Positions 26,794-35,762 of a stretch of 42,149 bases of DNA are shown piece by piece. The notes under the pieces are model-generated. The model saw only the letters and a program-made list of their open reading frames with translations, was not told where the DNA came from and ran no database searches. This DNA comes from Pirellulaceae bacterium. GTDB taxonomy: Bacteria > Planctomycetota > Planctomycetia > Pirellulales > Pirellulaceae. The stretch's first letter is position 1. Each line of letters opens with the position of its first letter. The position numbers and the translations under genes are program-made. The stretch is from NCBI GenBank assembly GCA_022448315.1, contig JAKVCA010000041.1, positions 1 through 42,149 of the forward strand. Reading direction: 5' to 3'.

Positions 26794-29418
26794 ATGGCTA
26801 AAACACCAATGATGCAGCAATACGATGAAGCGAAAGCCGCGTGTGGAGATGCGCTGCTGCTGTTTCGCATGGGTGACTTCTATGAGCTCTTTTTTGAAGA
26901 TGCAAAAGTCGCCGCCAAAGTTCTCGGTTTGACGCTGACCAGTCGAGACAAAGGCGAAAATCCGATCCCCATGGCCGGGTTTCCCTACCATCAGCTTGAT
27001 GGCTACATGGCCAAGATGATCTCGGCGGGCTATCGAGTTGCGGTCTGTGAGCAGGTGGAAGATCCTAAAGCGGCCAAAGGTCTCGTCAAGCGAGAAGTCA
27101 CTCGAGTGGTTTCGCCGGGAACCGTGACCGATGACGCCCTGCTCGATCCCAAGGAATCGAATTTCCTGGTTTCGATTTGCCATGATCCGGGTAAGGGAAA
27201 AGTGGGTCCTCGTGTCGGACTCGCATGGACCGATCTTTCGACAGGGCGATTTCAGGCTGCGTGTTTCCCTGAAACTCTGTTGACGGACCAACTGGCACGC
27301 TTGCAGCCTTCGGAGTGCCTCGTGGCGGAGGACGCCGAACCGTTCGCAGAGTGGCAACAAGAGCAGATGATGGTCACCAGTCGACCCTCCTGGATGTTTG
27401 GCCTTCAGGAGGCGACCAAAGTCCTCGAGCTGCATTTCCAACTAAAAGGTCTCGATGGGCTCGGGTTCGATACCACGGATGGACCCGCGATCCGCGCGGC
27501 CGGGGGCCTGCTGGGTTACTTGCAGGAAACTCAGAAAAACTCGCTTCAGCATCTTGAACGTGTTCGTCCCTACCTGACAGGCTCGACGCTTGAGATTGAC
27601 GAATCGACCCGCAGGAGTCTGGAAATTTCACGCACGTTGCGTGAAGGTCGCCGTGAAGGGTCGCTGCTGAGCATTCTGGACCGTTGCGTGACGTCGATGG
27701 GAAGTCGACTTCTTTCGGACTGGGTGGCCAATCCTTTGATTGATCTCGACTTGATCAATCGGCGACTCTCCGCGGTCGAGGAGATGACGTTCAAAGGTGA
27801 CTGGTGCCGTGCATGGCGTGAGCAGCTTTCTGGGATTTACGATATCGAAAGGTTGCTTTCCCGGATTGTTGCCGGACGGGCGACTCCTCGTGATCTGAGT
27901 AGCATTGGAAGGACGCTCGGGCAGTTGCCTGCTTTGGTGTCAATGCTTGAGGATGCAGAGTCGACCATGCTGGTTGAACTGGCCAGTCTTCTGGATCCTT
28001 GTGAAGACATTGCCGACTCACTCAACCATACACTTGAAGCGGAGTGTCCGTTGGTGGCTCGTGAAGGAGGCTTTATTCGGGCGGGCAAGCACGAGGAACT
28101 GGACCGCCTTCGCGAGTTGGCAAGCGGCGGTAAGGAGTGGATTGCCCGCTACCAGGCTGAGATCAGCCAATCCGCGGGAATTCCCAACCTTAAAGTCGGT
28201 TTCAACAAGGTGTTTGGCTACTACCTGGAGGTCACCGCGGCCCATTGGGACAAGGTCCCTGAGAGTTTTATTCGTAAGCAGACCCTCAAGAATGCCGAAC
28301 GCTACATCACTCCTGAACTGAAGGAGTATGAAGAGAAGGTCGTGACGGCAGACGATCGAGCCAAACAACTGGAATACGACCTCTTTTTGCAATTGAGGCA
28401 GGAAGTGTTTGATGCTGCTGCCCGCTTGCAGCAGACCGCTCGTGTCCTGGCGACACTCGATGTGATCGCCGCGTTGGGCGACCTTGCCATCCGCCGGCGT
28501 TACTGTCGACCCGAAGTCCTGGCTGATCCAGAGCTGAGAATCGAAGAGGCGCGGCATCCGGTACTCGATGTGACGGAGCCTGAAGGGACGTTTGTTCCCA
28601 ATGACACACTGATGAGCGCCGACGATGGCATGATCATGTTGATTACTGGACCGAACATGGCCGGTAAGAGTACTTACATTCGTCAGGTTGCATTGCTCAC
28701 ACTAATGGCGCAGCTCGGTAGTTTTGTACCTGCAAAGAGTGCTCGGATTGGAGTGGCTGATAGGATTTTCGCCCGGGTTGGTGCCAGCGATGAATTGTCC
28801 CGTGGGCAAAGTACCTTCATGGTGGAAATGACGGAGACGGCCCGGATTCTCAATACGGCCTCATCCAGAAGCCTCGTGATCCTCGATGAGATTGGTCGGG
28901 GGACCAGCACCTACGATGGTGTTTCGCTCGCCTGGGCGATTGTCGAACACATTCACGACCAGATTGGTAGTCGGACGCTATTCGCCACTCACTACCATGA
29001 ATTGACCGATCTGCAATCGACGCTGGGAGGTGTTCGTAACTTCAACGTGTCGGTGAAAGAGTGGGATGATCAGGTCGTGTTTCTGCATAAAATCATCGCC
29101 GGTGCCGCAGACAAGAGCTACGGCATTCACGTCGCACGTCTGGCAGGCGTGCCATTGGAGGTCAATGAAAGGGCCAAGCAGGTCCTGTCGCAGCTCGAAA
29201 ATGAGCATCTCGACGAACATGGCCGACCCAAGATCTCGCCGACCGTTGAAAGAAATGATCGGAAGGGGGATATCCAGCTGACGCTTTTCGGGACTGCCGA
29301 TCATCCAATGTTGGAGATGATCCGGGAAACGGATGTCAATGGATTGACGCCTCTGGAGGCCTTGCAGTTGGTCGCGACCTGGCAGGAAAAACTGAAGGCC
29401 GAAATTCGCGAAAGCTGA
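26794..29418 (+). CDS. mutS: DNA mismatch repair protein MutS
   Basis: Mismatch-recognition ATPase of about 874 residues, full length for MutS1. The mismatch-binding domain I has the FxE motif in GDFYELFFEDAK (F29, E31). Domains II-IV follow, including the clamp segment NLKVGFNKVFGYYLEV. The ABC-type ATPase has Walker A TGPNMAGKST (about 618-627), the signature region DELSRGQSTFMVEM and Walker B VILDEIGRGTS (D698, E699), then the TLFATHYHELT histidine loop. I choose the ATG at 26794, whose product MAKTPMMQQYDEAK matches usual MutS N-termini; an in-frame TTG at 26728 would add 22 atypical residues. No clear ribosome site precedes 26794. mutL is not in the window. Confidence 0.97.
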   Translation: MAKTPMMQQYDEAKAACGDALLLFRMGDFYELFFEDAKVAAKVLGLTLTSRDKGENPIPMAGFPYHQLDGYMAKMISAGYRVAVCEQVEDPKAAKGLVKREVTRVVSPGTVTDDALLDPKESNFLVSICHDPGKGKVGPRVGLAWTDLSTGRFQAACFPETLLTDQLARLQPSECLVAEDAEPFAEWQQEQMMVTSRPSWMFGLQEATKVLELHFQLKGLDGLGFDTTDGPAIRAAGGLLGYLQETQKNSLQHLERVRPYLTGSTLEIDESTRRSLEISRTLREGRREGSLLSILDRCVTSMGSRLLSDWVANPLIDLDLINRRLSAVEEMTFKGDWCRAWREQLSGIYDIERLLSRIVAGRATPRDLSSIGRTLGQLPALVSMLEDAESTMLVELASLLDPCEDIADSLNHTLEAECPLVAREGGFIRAGKHEELDRLRELASGGKEWIARYQAEISQSAGIPNLKVGFNKVFGYYLEVTAAHWDKVPESFIRKQTLKNAERYITPELKEYEEKVVTADDRAKQLEYDLFLQLRQEVFDAAARLQQTARVLATLDVIAALGDLAIRRRYCRPEVLADPELRIEEARHPVLDVTEPEGTFVPNDTLMSADDGMIMLITGPNMAGKSTYIRQVALLTLMAQLGSFVPAKSARIGVADRIFARVGASDELSRGQSTFMVEMTETARILNTASSRSLVILDEIGRGTSTYDGVSLAWAIVEHIHDQIGSRTLFATHYHELTDLQSTLGGVRNFNVSVKEWDDQVVFLHKIIAGAADKSYGIHVARLAGVPLEVNERAKQVLSQLENEHLDEHGRPKISPTVERNDRKGDIQLTLFGTADHPMLEMIRETDVNGLTPLEALQLVATWQEKLKAEIRES

Positions 29419-29951
29419 GTACGGACTCGCCTTAGACGCGGCGATGGCCATGCATGGTCACCGCGTATTCACGGACATCACGTGTTCACCGATAAGGTAC
29501 GCGTGGGGCGACATTTGGCCGGCCCTTGGACGAGGCAAGTGCTTTGGTCTGGCGACGTCAGAGTCTCATCCACGAGGGTGAGCGTTTCCCGACAGAAGAA
29601 TTTTGGGAGACTTGCTTGAGGGTGTCTGCTCGCCCCTTTCGTGGGAAATTTTCAGGATTGGATTCCAGACATGCCGTTTCTGACAATCAATATCGCTCAC
29701 TCGATCTGATGCCCACGAATATGCGGGGGGCAGATTGCCAATCGCGTCTCGTGGACCATAATAGGTAAATGCTCTCTTTGGGAGAGATAGGGGGAGTGGG
29801 GCGATTTTGAGGATTGCCACGCCTGCCGTCTATCACGGAAACGGTGTCCCCAGTGAAATCACAGGAAACCACAAATCGCGGGTGCCACGGATTTGTCGTT
29901 CGACAACCTTGCCGCGAGCCGCGTTCGCATCGCAATCATGGAGACTGGATC
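29419..29951. other. intergenic region between mutS and the M1 peptidase
   Basis: About 530 bases. A palindrome CCATGCATGG lies about 30 bases past mutS in an imperfect hairpin without a T-run, so it is not a convincing terminator. A promoter candidate at 29735-29762 is listed separately. Reading frames through the region show no family resemblance. Confidence 0.45.
29735..29762 (+). promoter_or_regulatory. candidate promoter of the M1 peptidase gene
   Basis: TTGCCA (29735-29740), a 16-base spacer and CATAAT (29757-29762), each matching the vegetative consensus at most positions. It lies 190 bases before the preferred start of the peptidase gene. Inferred from sequence alone. Confidence 0.35.
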
Positions 29952-32354
29952 TTGTATTCCCCTGACAAATCACGCCATCAGCTCGTGTCCAGGTTCGGCT
30001 GGATTTATTTCGCCCTCTCGGTAGTCCTGGTATGGACGAACTGCGGTACGCTTGCCGCGCAGGTCGTCAACCGGAAGTTCGATCAGGAGGACAAGTTCCG
30101 TCAGTTGGACGAAATCCTGCCAACCCCCAACGTTTATCGAACCGCCTCAGGAGCTCCCGGGCACGAATATTGGCAGCAGCAGGCCAACTATGACATCGAT
30201 GTAGAAATCGACGATGAAAAACAACGTATCATCGGCGCAGAGACCATCAACTACATCAACAAGTCGCCCGACCCACTCCGATACGTCTGGATTGCTCTCG
30301 AGAACAACATTTTCCGTCCCGATTCCGACAGCAAAATGACTCGAACTGCTTCAGACCCGAGTCGAATGAGTTTTGATCAGTTCAAGGCCATGGAGATCGT
30401 CGAAAAATTTCCGGGTGGCGTGGATATCAAACACGTTCGAGATGGCCACGACCAGGATTTGAAATACACCGTGGTCAAAACGATGATGCGCGTCGATTTG
30501 GCGGAACCGCTTAAACCGGGTGAGGCTTCCAAACTGAAGATCGGTTGGGAATTCAACATCAATGACTCGGACGTTATCAGCGCACGAACGGGATTTGAGT
30601 TCTTTGAGCGAGATGGGAACTACATCTATGAGATGGCCCACTGGTTCCCACGAATGGTTTCCTACACCGACTACCAAGGTTGGCAACACAAGCAGTTTCT
30701 TGGGCGAGGTGAATTCACCTTGGAGTTCGGAGACTATGTGGTCAGGATCACGGTCCCGAACGATCATATCGTCGCCGCGACCGGTGAGTTGCTGAATGCC
30801 ACCGAGGTTTTGACCGAAGAGCAACAGGCCCGTTTGACAGCGTCGCGGACAGCCGAGAAGCCCATGTTTGTGGTCACTCCGGAAGAGGCAAAGGCGAACG
30901 AAAGCTCTGAGCCAACCGGTAAAAAGACCTGGATCTTCAAAGCCGATCGCGTCCGCGATTTCGCGTTCGCTTCGTCGAGAAAGTTTATCTGGGATGCGAT
31001 GGGTCATGATGTCGATGGCAACAAGACCTTGGCCATGTCGTTCTATCCTAATGAAGGCGAACCACTTTGGAGTCGGTACTCGACCCACGCCATCATTCAC
31101 ACCTTGAATGTCTACTCAAGGTACACGTTCAAGTATCCTTATCCGGTTGCGATTTCGGTGAATGGACCGGTTGGGGGTATGGAGTACCCGATGATCTGTT
31201 TCAACGGCCCGAGGCCTGAAGAGGATGGAACCTATTCGCCTCGAACGAAATATGGCTTAATCTCCGTCATCATCCATGAGGTGGGACACAACTATTTCCC
31301 GATGATCGTTAACTCGGATGAACGTCAATGGACATGGATGGACGAAGGACTCAATACTTTCGTCCAGTTTCTGGCGGAACAGGAATGGGAACCGGAATAC
31401 CCTTCACGGCGCGGTGAGCCAGCAGCCATCGTGGGATACATGGGAAGTAGCAATCAGGTTCCGATCATGACCAACTCCGAGTCGATTCTGCAGTTCGGTC
31501 CAAATGCCTATTCGAAGCCGGCCACAGCCTTGAACATCCTTCGTGAAACCATCATGGGGCGCGAGCTCTTTGATTTCGCTTTCAAAGAGTACGCACGAAG
31601 ATGGGAGTTCAAACGACCGACACCTGCCGACTTTTTCCGAACGATGGAAGATGCCAGTGGCATCGACCTGGATTGGTTCTGGCGTGGCTGGTTCTACACG
31701 ACCGATCACGTTGATCTCGCGCTGGTGGACATTCGAGAGTGGACGGTCAACACTCAGGACCCCGAAGTGGAAAAAGGGCGAAAGCGAGACCTGCGAGATT
31801 CGGAACCAGTGACCTTGTCTCAGGAACTGAATGAGACGCTTCGCAAACGAACCGACGACTACCCTGAGTTGCTCGATTTCTACAACTCCTATGATGAACT
31901 TGACGTCACCGAGCGAGACCAGAAGGCTTACAAGCAACTTCTGCAACGTCTGACGGACGAAGAAAAGGCGGCACTTCAATCTGATCGTCATCTCTATGTT
32001 CTGGACTTTGAAAACTTGGGTGGATTGGTCATGCCTATCATTCTGGAAGTCGTTCTTGAGGATGGGAGCAAGGAGATGCACCATTTCCCCGCAGAAATCT
32101 GGCGGCGAAACAACGAAAACGTTTCTCGATTGGTGGTGACGACACAACCCATCAAGGAAGTAGTCCTGGACCCGCGACTTGAAACCGCGGATACCGACCT
32201 CGAGAACAATTTCTTTCCTCGTCGAATCACCAAGAGTCGTTTTGATCTTTACAAAAGCTCGGGACGCGGCGGCAGTAATGCCATGCGAGAGGCCGGACTG
32301 GGGAAGAAACCCGAGGGGGCGGGTAGCGAGAAGTCTGCAAACGAACAGAAGTAG
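29952..32354 (+). CDS. exported M1 family zinc metallopeptidase
   Basis: Gluzincin aminopeptidase-type enzyme of about 800 residues. The zinc site is HEVGH (442-446 from the start chosen) with the third ligand E465 exactly 18 residues after the second histidine, inside WMDEGLNTF. The substrate-binding loop GGMEYP at 408-413 corresponds to the GxMEN motif, with N replaced by Y-P, as in a subset of bacterial M1-like proteins. An N-terminal hydrophobic segment (FGWIYFALSVVLVW, then CGTLAAQ) is a signal peptide. There is no ATG ahead of it; I prefer the TTG at 29952, with GGAG at 29940-29943, although a GTG at 29985 also gives a good signal peptide and the frame is open back to 29814. A strong terminator follows the gene. 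Confidence 0.87.
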   Translation: MYSPDKSRHQLVSRFGWIYFALSVVLVWTNCGTLAAQVVNRKFDQEDKFRQLDEILPTPNVYRTASGAPGHEYWQQQANYDIDVEIDDEKQRIIGAETINYINKSPDPLRYVWIALENNIFRPDSDSKMTRTASDPSRMSFDQFKAMEIVEKFPGGVDIKHVRDGHDQDLKYTVVKTMMRVDLAEPLKPGEASKLKIGWEFNINDSDVISARTGFEFFERDGNYIYEMAHWFPRMVSYTDYQGWQHKQFLGRGEFTLEFGDYVVRITVPNDHIVAATGELLNATEVLTEEQQARLTASRTAEKPMFVVTPEEAKANESSEPTGKKTWIFKADRVRDFAFASSRKFIWDAMGHDVDGNKTLAMSFYPNEGEPLWSRYSTHAIIHTLNVYSRYTFKYPYPVAISVNGPVGGMEYPMICFNGPRPEEDGTYSPRTKYGLISVIIHEVGHNYFPMIVNSDERQWTWMDEGLNTFVQFLAEQEWEPEYPSRRGEPAAIVGYMGSSNQVPIMTNSESILQFGPNAYSKPATALNILRETIMGRELFDFAFKEYARRWEFKRPTPADFFRTMEDASGIDLDWFWRGWFYTTDHVDLALVDIREWTVNTQDPEVEKGRKRDLRDSEPVTLSQELNETLRKRTDDYPELLDFYNSYDELDVTERDQKAYKQLLQRLTDEEKAALQSDRHLYVLDFENLGGLVMPIILEVVLEDGSKEMHHFPAEIWRRNNENVSRLVVTTQPIKEVVLDPRLETADTDLENNFFPRRITKSRFDLYKSSGRGGSNAMREAGLGKKPEGAGSEKSANEQK

Positions 32355-32390
32355 GCAGATGCTGGCGAGATACGGAGAATTGTCCACGTG

Positions 32391-32420
32391 ACGCTCCCCT
32401 TTTGGGGAGCGTTTTTTTTT
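32391..32420 (+). terminator. rho-independent terminator after the M1 peptidase gene
   Basis: ACGCTCCCC (32391-32399), TTTT loop, GGGGAGCGT (32404-32412), then a run of T to 32420. A perfect 9-base stem with a long T-tract, 36 bases past the stop codon; the clearest terminator in the window. Confidence 0.93.
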
Positions 32421-32658
32421 GCTCAACGGAGGGTTGGTGGGGTAAGGCCGGATTTTCCGATGACTTCGCCCGCCCAAGATGATCTTCGGAAACTCGCTCT
32501 GAGACTCGGGGCGATTTCAAGGGGGAATCTATTGCGTTGATCCCGGGTGCGGCGTAACCTTAATTTAGCCGCAACACGCTACAGCGTCGTATCGCCAATC
32601 CGTATTGGTCACAGGTAAAGACGTTGTCTGGCCCAAATCTACGCAAGGTAACTTCCTC
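32421..32658. other. promoter region of the SHD1 gene
   Basis: About 240 bases between the terminator and the next start codon; it must contain the promoter of the SHD1/membrane-protein pair. The stretch TTGATC to TTAATT around 32538-32566 is a weak promoter-like pair. Nothing else was seen. Confidence 0.3.
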
Positions 32659-33981
32659 ATGAAGCGATTGATCACCGGTCTTCTCACCTTGGTCCTTTTG
32701 GTCTTCGGACCAACGCTGGCCTTCGCCAGGACGTGGACCGACATCGCGGGCAGGACGGTCGAGGGTGTATTCCAAAATTATGACGGGCGTAGCCGCATGG
32801 TCACGCTCAGTTTGGAGAGTGGCGAGATCAAGTCGTTCCGTGTTGAATTCCTTAGTGAGAAAGACCGGTCTTATATCCTCAAGCAACTAGCAGAGCAGGG
32901 ATTGGTCGATCCGAGTACGCATATTCCACTTCCGGGCTCAAAATTGCCTGGAGATCCGGATCAGACAGCGGCCCATGATGGCGGGGCCCAATCTGACATC
33001 GGGATGATGACACAAAATCAGGGGGACACGGTAGGCTCAGTGAACGCTCCACCCATTCCGCTCAATCAGCTCAACGGAGGGTTCAATTCGGGCCTGCCCA
33101 ATCCATTGCAGAGCGGCGGGCCGCGTGGTGGACGAAGCCAGAATCCTGGAGGGGTTGGTCGTCCCACTGGCTTTGCCAGTGGTGGAGGCGCAGGCCGTCA
33201 GTTTGGAGCAGGGAGTGCGGCGCCGACAACTCAGTTGATGAACGGTCCAAACGGGGGCGACTATGCGAATGCTGCTGCCCGTGGTTTGGGAAGTGAGGTT
33301 TCGAATCGGGAGTTTGGGCCAACCTCCAACAACTCTCCAGAATCGATGAGGTCTTACGCCGATCCTTACTACCGGGGTCCTTCAGGCTTCGGAGGTGCCG
33401 CTCGGGGTAATTTCGGTGGGCAGGGGCCGCTAAGTCCATCGACGGCGTCGGCCAACTCATTTGGTGGCTACGGTCCCAATAGTGGTACAACGGGGTTGGA
33501 AAGAGGTGGCCCTCCCAGTCCACTGGGCAAAAACGGGATTCTCGGTCGCACCGATGCCAGCCCTGATTTTGGAAGCGTGAATTCCGATCCGACTGCGGCT
33601 GCGAGCATTGCAGGAGTGGACCGTTCGGACGCTTCTCAAGGGGAGCTTGCCAGTGCGTCTGATCCATTCGGTTCAGGCTTCGGTTCCGGCGACCTTGACG
33701 TTCTCGGCTCCCAAGTCAACGCGCCAGCGACGCGAGGACCCTCGAACGATCCGACAGATTTTGGATTGAGCAGTGGCACGCAAACAGTTAACGGCGTCGC
33801 AGGCGACTTTTCTTCGGCATCCGGTGGAAGTGAAGTGGATGAGTTCAAATATATTGGAATGGCCCTTGTCGGTGGAGCGATCTGCGGGGCGTTCGGATCG
33901 GTGATGATTGTGGCTTTGGTTGTGGTCATCATTAATATGAGTCGATCTCAAAGACCTCCCAACCCGGTCCGATACAGTTGA
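32659..33981 (+). CDS. SHD1-domain protein with glycine/serine-rich middle and C-terminal membrane segment
   Basis: A 440-residue protein. From the ATG at 32659 (AAGG about ten bases upstream) it starts with the signal peptide MKRLITGLLTLVLLVFGP and ends export near AFA. Residues about 23-75 form an SHD1-like module (WTDIAGRTVEGVFQNYDG, VTLSLESGEIKSFRVEFLS), named for yeast Sla1 but widespread in planctomycetes as a small beta-rich domain of unknown ligand. Residues about 90-390 are low-complexity, rich in Gly, Ser, Asn and Pro, probably disordered. A single transmembrane helix near the C-terminus (MALVGGAICGAFGSVMIVAL) is followed by a short basic tail. The stop overlaps the start of the next gene (TTGA). 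It may display the SHD1 module outside the membrane; function is unknown. Confidence 0.75.
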   Translation: MKRLITGLLTLVLLVFGPTLAFARTWTDIAGRTVEGVFQNYDGRSRMVTLSLESGEIKSFRVEFLSEKDRSYILKQLAEQGLVDPSTHIPLPGSKLPGDPDQTAAHDGGAQSDIGMMTQNQGDTVGSVNAPPIPLNQLNGGFNSGLPNPLQSGGPRGGRSQNPGGVGRPTGFASGGGAGRQFGAGSAAPTTQLMNGPNGGDYANAAARGLGSEVSNREFGPTSNNSPESMRSYADPYYRGPSGFGGAARGNFGGQGPLSPSTASANSFGGYGPNSGTTGLERGGPPSPLGKNGILGRTDASPDFGSVNSDPTAAASIAGVDRSDASQGELASASDPFGSGFGSGDLDVLGSQVNAPATRGPSNDPTDFGLSSGTQTVNGVAGDFSSASGGSEVDEFKYIGMALVGGAICGAFGSVMIVALVVVIINMSRSQRPPNPVRYS

Positions 33982-35714
33982 GTTTCAGCGAGGTTTCACC
34001 TTCGAGCGGGGCCGCACTGGATGCCCCAAACCGATCGGCTGACGAGGGCCGTTCTCAGACTGGTGAATCGATAGAGGGGTTCCCGAGATCGACGACTGCA
34101 CTTGCACGATTTGCCTTCTTGCTGGAAGCCGCTTTCCTGCTGGCCGTTTTTGCGTGTTACGCGGGGACCCTGCCACCGGACGTCAACGAAGCTCACTATT
34201 TGGGTAAAGCCAAACATTTCTGGATGCCCGACTGGTGTGCGGGTGATCTTTTTCTTCATTCCAGCAACGCTCACTGGCTCTTCTATGTCACGGTGGGAGG
34301 GCTCAATCTTTGGTTTGATTTGGCGACGGTTGCCTGGTTAGGCAGGCTTTCGTCGTGGTTGCTGATCGCCCTCGGCTGGTGTTATTTTTGCCGGAGCCTG
34401 ACCCAACGTTGGGGCGTTGCATGGGTCAGCGGACTGGTGTTTCTTCTGTTACAACATTTCGGCCACCTCGCGGGTGAGTGGATTATCGGAGGAGTCGAGG
34501 CAAAGGGGTTTGCCTTCGGTTTTGTCTTTTTCGGACTTGGCCGCATGGTTCGAGGGGATTGGGTGACCTGCTGGATTTGGTGGGGACTTGCCTGTGCCTT
34601 TCATGTCCTCGTTGGGGGGTGGGTCGTTGTTGCTGCAATGATGGCTTGGATGGGAGGTGGTTGGCGTGATCAGAGGTTGTTGCCCACGGCCGTCGGGTTG
34701 ATTCTTGGGGGCCTGCTGTCACTGCTTGGAGTGATCCCCGGTTTGCTTTTGGGCGCAGGGGTCGAGGGGGGAGACTGGATTGAAGCGCAGCGTGTTTATG
34801 TGTTTGAGAGGCTTCAGCACCACCTGGTCTTCTCGAGTTTTTCGGGCGAGCGACTGGCCCGTTTCTCGGGGCTTGTTTGTCTCTGGATGATCGGGACAGG
34901 AGCGGTTGAAAGCTCCTCTTCACAATCGCGAATTTTGCGCTTTACACTCGGCACTGTGGTGATCGCCATGGTCGGAGTGGGAATCGATCAATACGTCCGG
35001 TCCACTGGAGATATGGTGCTTGGGGCAAAGTACTTGCGATTTTACTGGTTCCGATCTTCCGATATTTTTGTGCCGGCAGCCGCCGCAGTGGGGCTGACTG
35101 CGGGTTTCTGGGAAATGCAAATCAAACATGCCGCTCCCGTACGATTGGTAAGTATTGCGGTTTCAGCCCTGATCTTGGGCCTGGGGCTGATTCATGCTTC
35201 GGCCGAGTACCGAGGTGATGGTCGTCCCCGAGCGGATCAACAGTCACTGATGGGTGATATGACCCGCGAAGGAACCCAGCAGATTTATCACGATTGGCAG
35301 GTTGCCTGTCGCTGGGTCGATGCGAACTTGCCAGAGGATGCGCGTGTCTTCTCTCCACGAAGGCAACAGACCTTCAAGTGGTATGCTCAGCGTGCTGAGG
35401 TGGCCAACTGGAAAGACATTCCGCAGGATGCTGCGGGGCTCGTGCGATGGAGGGAGAGATTCGAAGATGTTTACGGAGTGAGTCATCTGGAGAATCAGCA
35501 GCGGGGTTTAGACCTCGGGCTGTTGATAAGAAACGACGCCGCACTGGTTGAATTGTCACGTCATTACGGGGCGGACTATTTGATGGTGACGAGATATCAG
35601 TGGGTATGGCGTCAGCAGTTAAAACCTGCATCGAGATTGTCGTTGATCTTTCCTCCTGCCAACGCGGATCCCCAAACCGAGGAAAACTATTTCGTCATCC
35701 TCAAGATTCGATAA
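33978..35714 (+). CDS. polytopic membrane protein (planctomycete family, possibly DUF6798)
   Basis: A 578-residue protein with about nine to eleven predicted hydrophobic segments (for example FAFLLEAAFLLAVFACYAG, FYVTVGGLNLWF, LLPTAVGLILGGLLSLLGVI, FTLGTVVIAMVGVGI). The first loop carries PPDVNEAHYLGKAKHFW and the C-terminal 170 residues are soluble (WRWVDA-type region, then HYGADYLMVTRYQWVWRQ). The layout, with an acidic residue in the first loop, resembles GT-C-fold glycosyltransferases, but no diagnostic motif is certain; I believe it fits the planctomycete DUF6798 group. It begins with TTG at 33978, overlapping the stop of the SHD1 gene by four bases, with only a weak ribosome site, so coupled translation is likely. 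Confidence 0.7.
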   Translation: MSFSEVSPSSGAALDAPNRSADEGRSQTGESIEGFPRSTTALARFAFLLEAAFLLAVFACYAGTLPPDVNEAHYLGKAKHFWMPDWCAGDLFLHSSNAHWLFYVTVGGLNLWFDLATVAWLGRLSSWLLIALGWCYFCRSLTQRWGVAWVSGLVFLLLQHFGHLAGEWIIGGVEAKGFAFGFVFFGLGRMVRGDWVTCWIWWGLACAFHVLVGGWVVVAAMMAWMGGGWRDQRLLPTAVGLILGGLLSLLGVIPGLLLGAGVEGGDWIEAQRVYVFERLQHHLVFSSFSGERLARFSGLVCLWMIGTGAVESSSSQSRILRFTLGTVVIAMVGVGIDQYVRSTGDMVLGAKYLRFYWFRSSDIFVPAAAAVGLTAGFWEMQIKHAAPVRLVSIAVSALILGLGLIHASAEYRGDGRPRADQQSLMGDMTREGTQQIYHDWQVACRWVDANLPEDARVFSPRRQQTFKWYAQRAEVANWKDIPQDAAGLVRWRERFEDVYGVSHLENQQRGLDLGLLIRNDAALVELSRHYGADYLMVTRYQWVWRQQLKPASRLSLIFPPANADPQTEENYFVILKIR

Positions 35715-35762
35715 CAGGCCTGACTCATCGGGGAAATTTCTCTAGGGCGGCTCCCTGCCAAA

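Noticed and set aside
25654-27441. A 595-codon open frame on the minus strand across the second GTPase and the start of mutS.
   Set aside because: It runs antisense to two genes with complete catalytic motifs, has no family resemblance and is rich in Arg, His, Gln and Ser as expected of an antisense shadow.
29436-29465. Hairpin around CCATGCATGG after mutS as a terminator.
   Set aside because: Outer stem is interrupted by mismatches and there is no T-tract.
31404-32477. A 357-codon open frame on the minus strand over the end of the M1 peptidase gene.
   Set aside because: Antisense to a well-supported gene, passes through the strong terminator at 32391-32420, and shows no recognisable motif.
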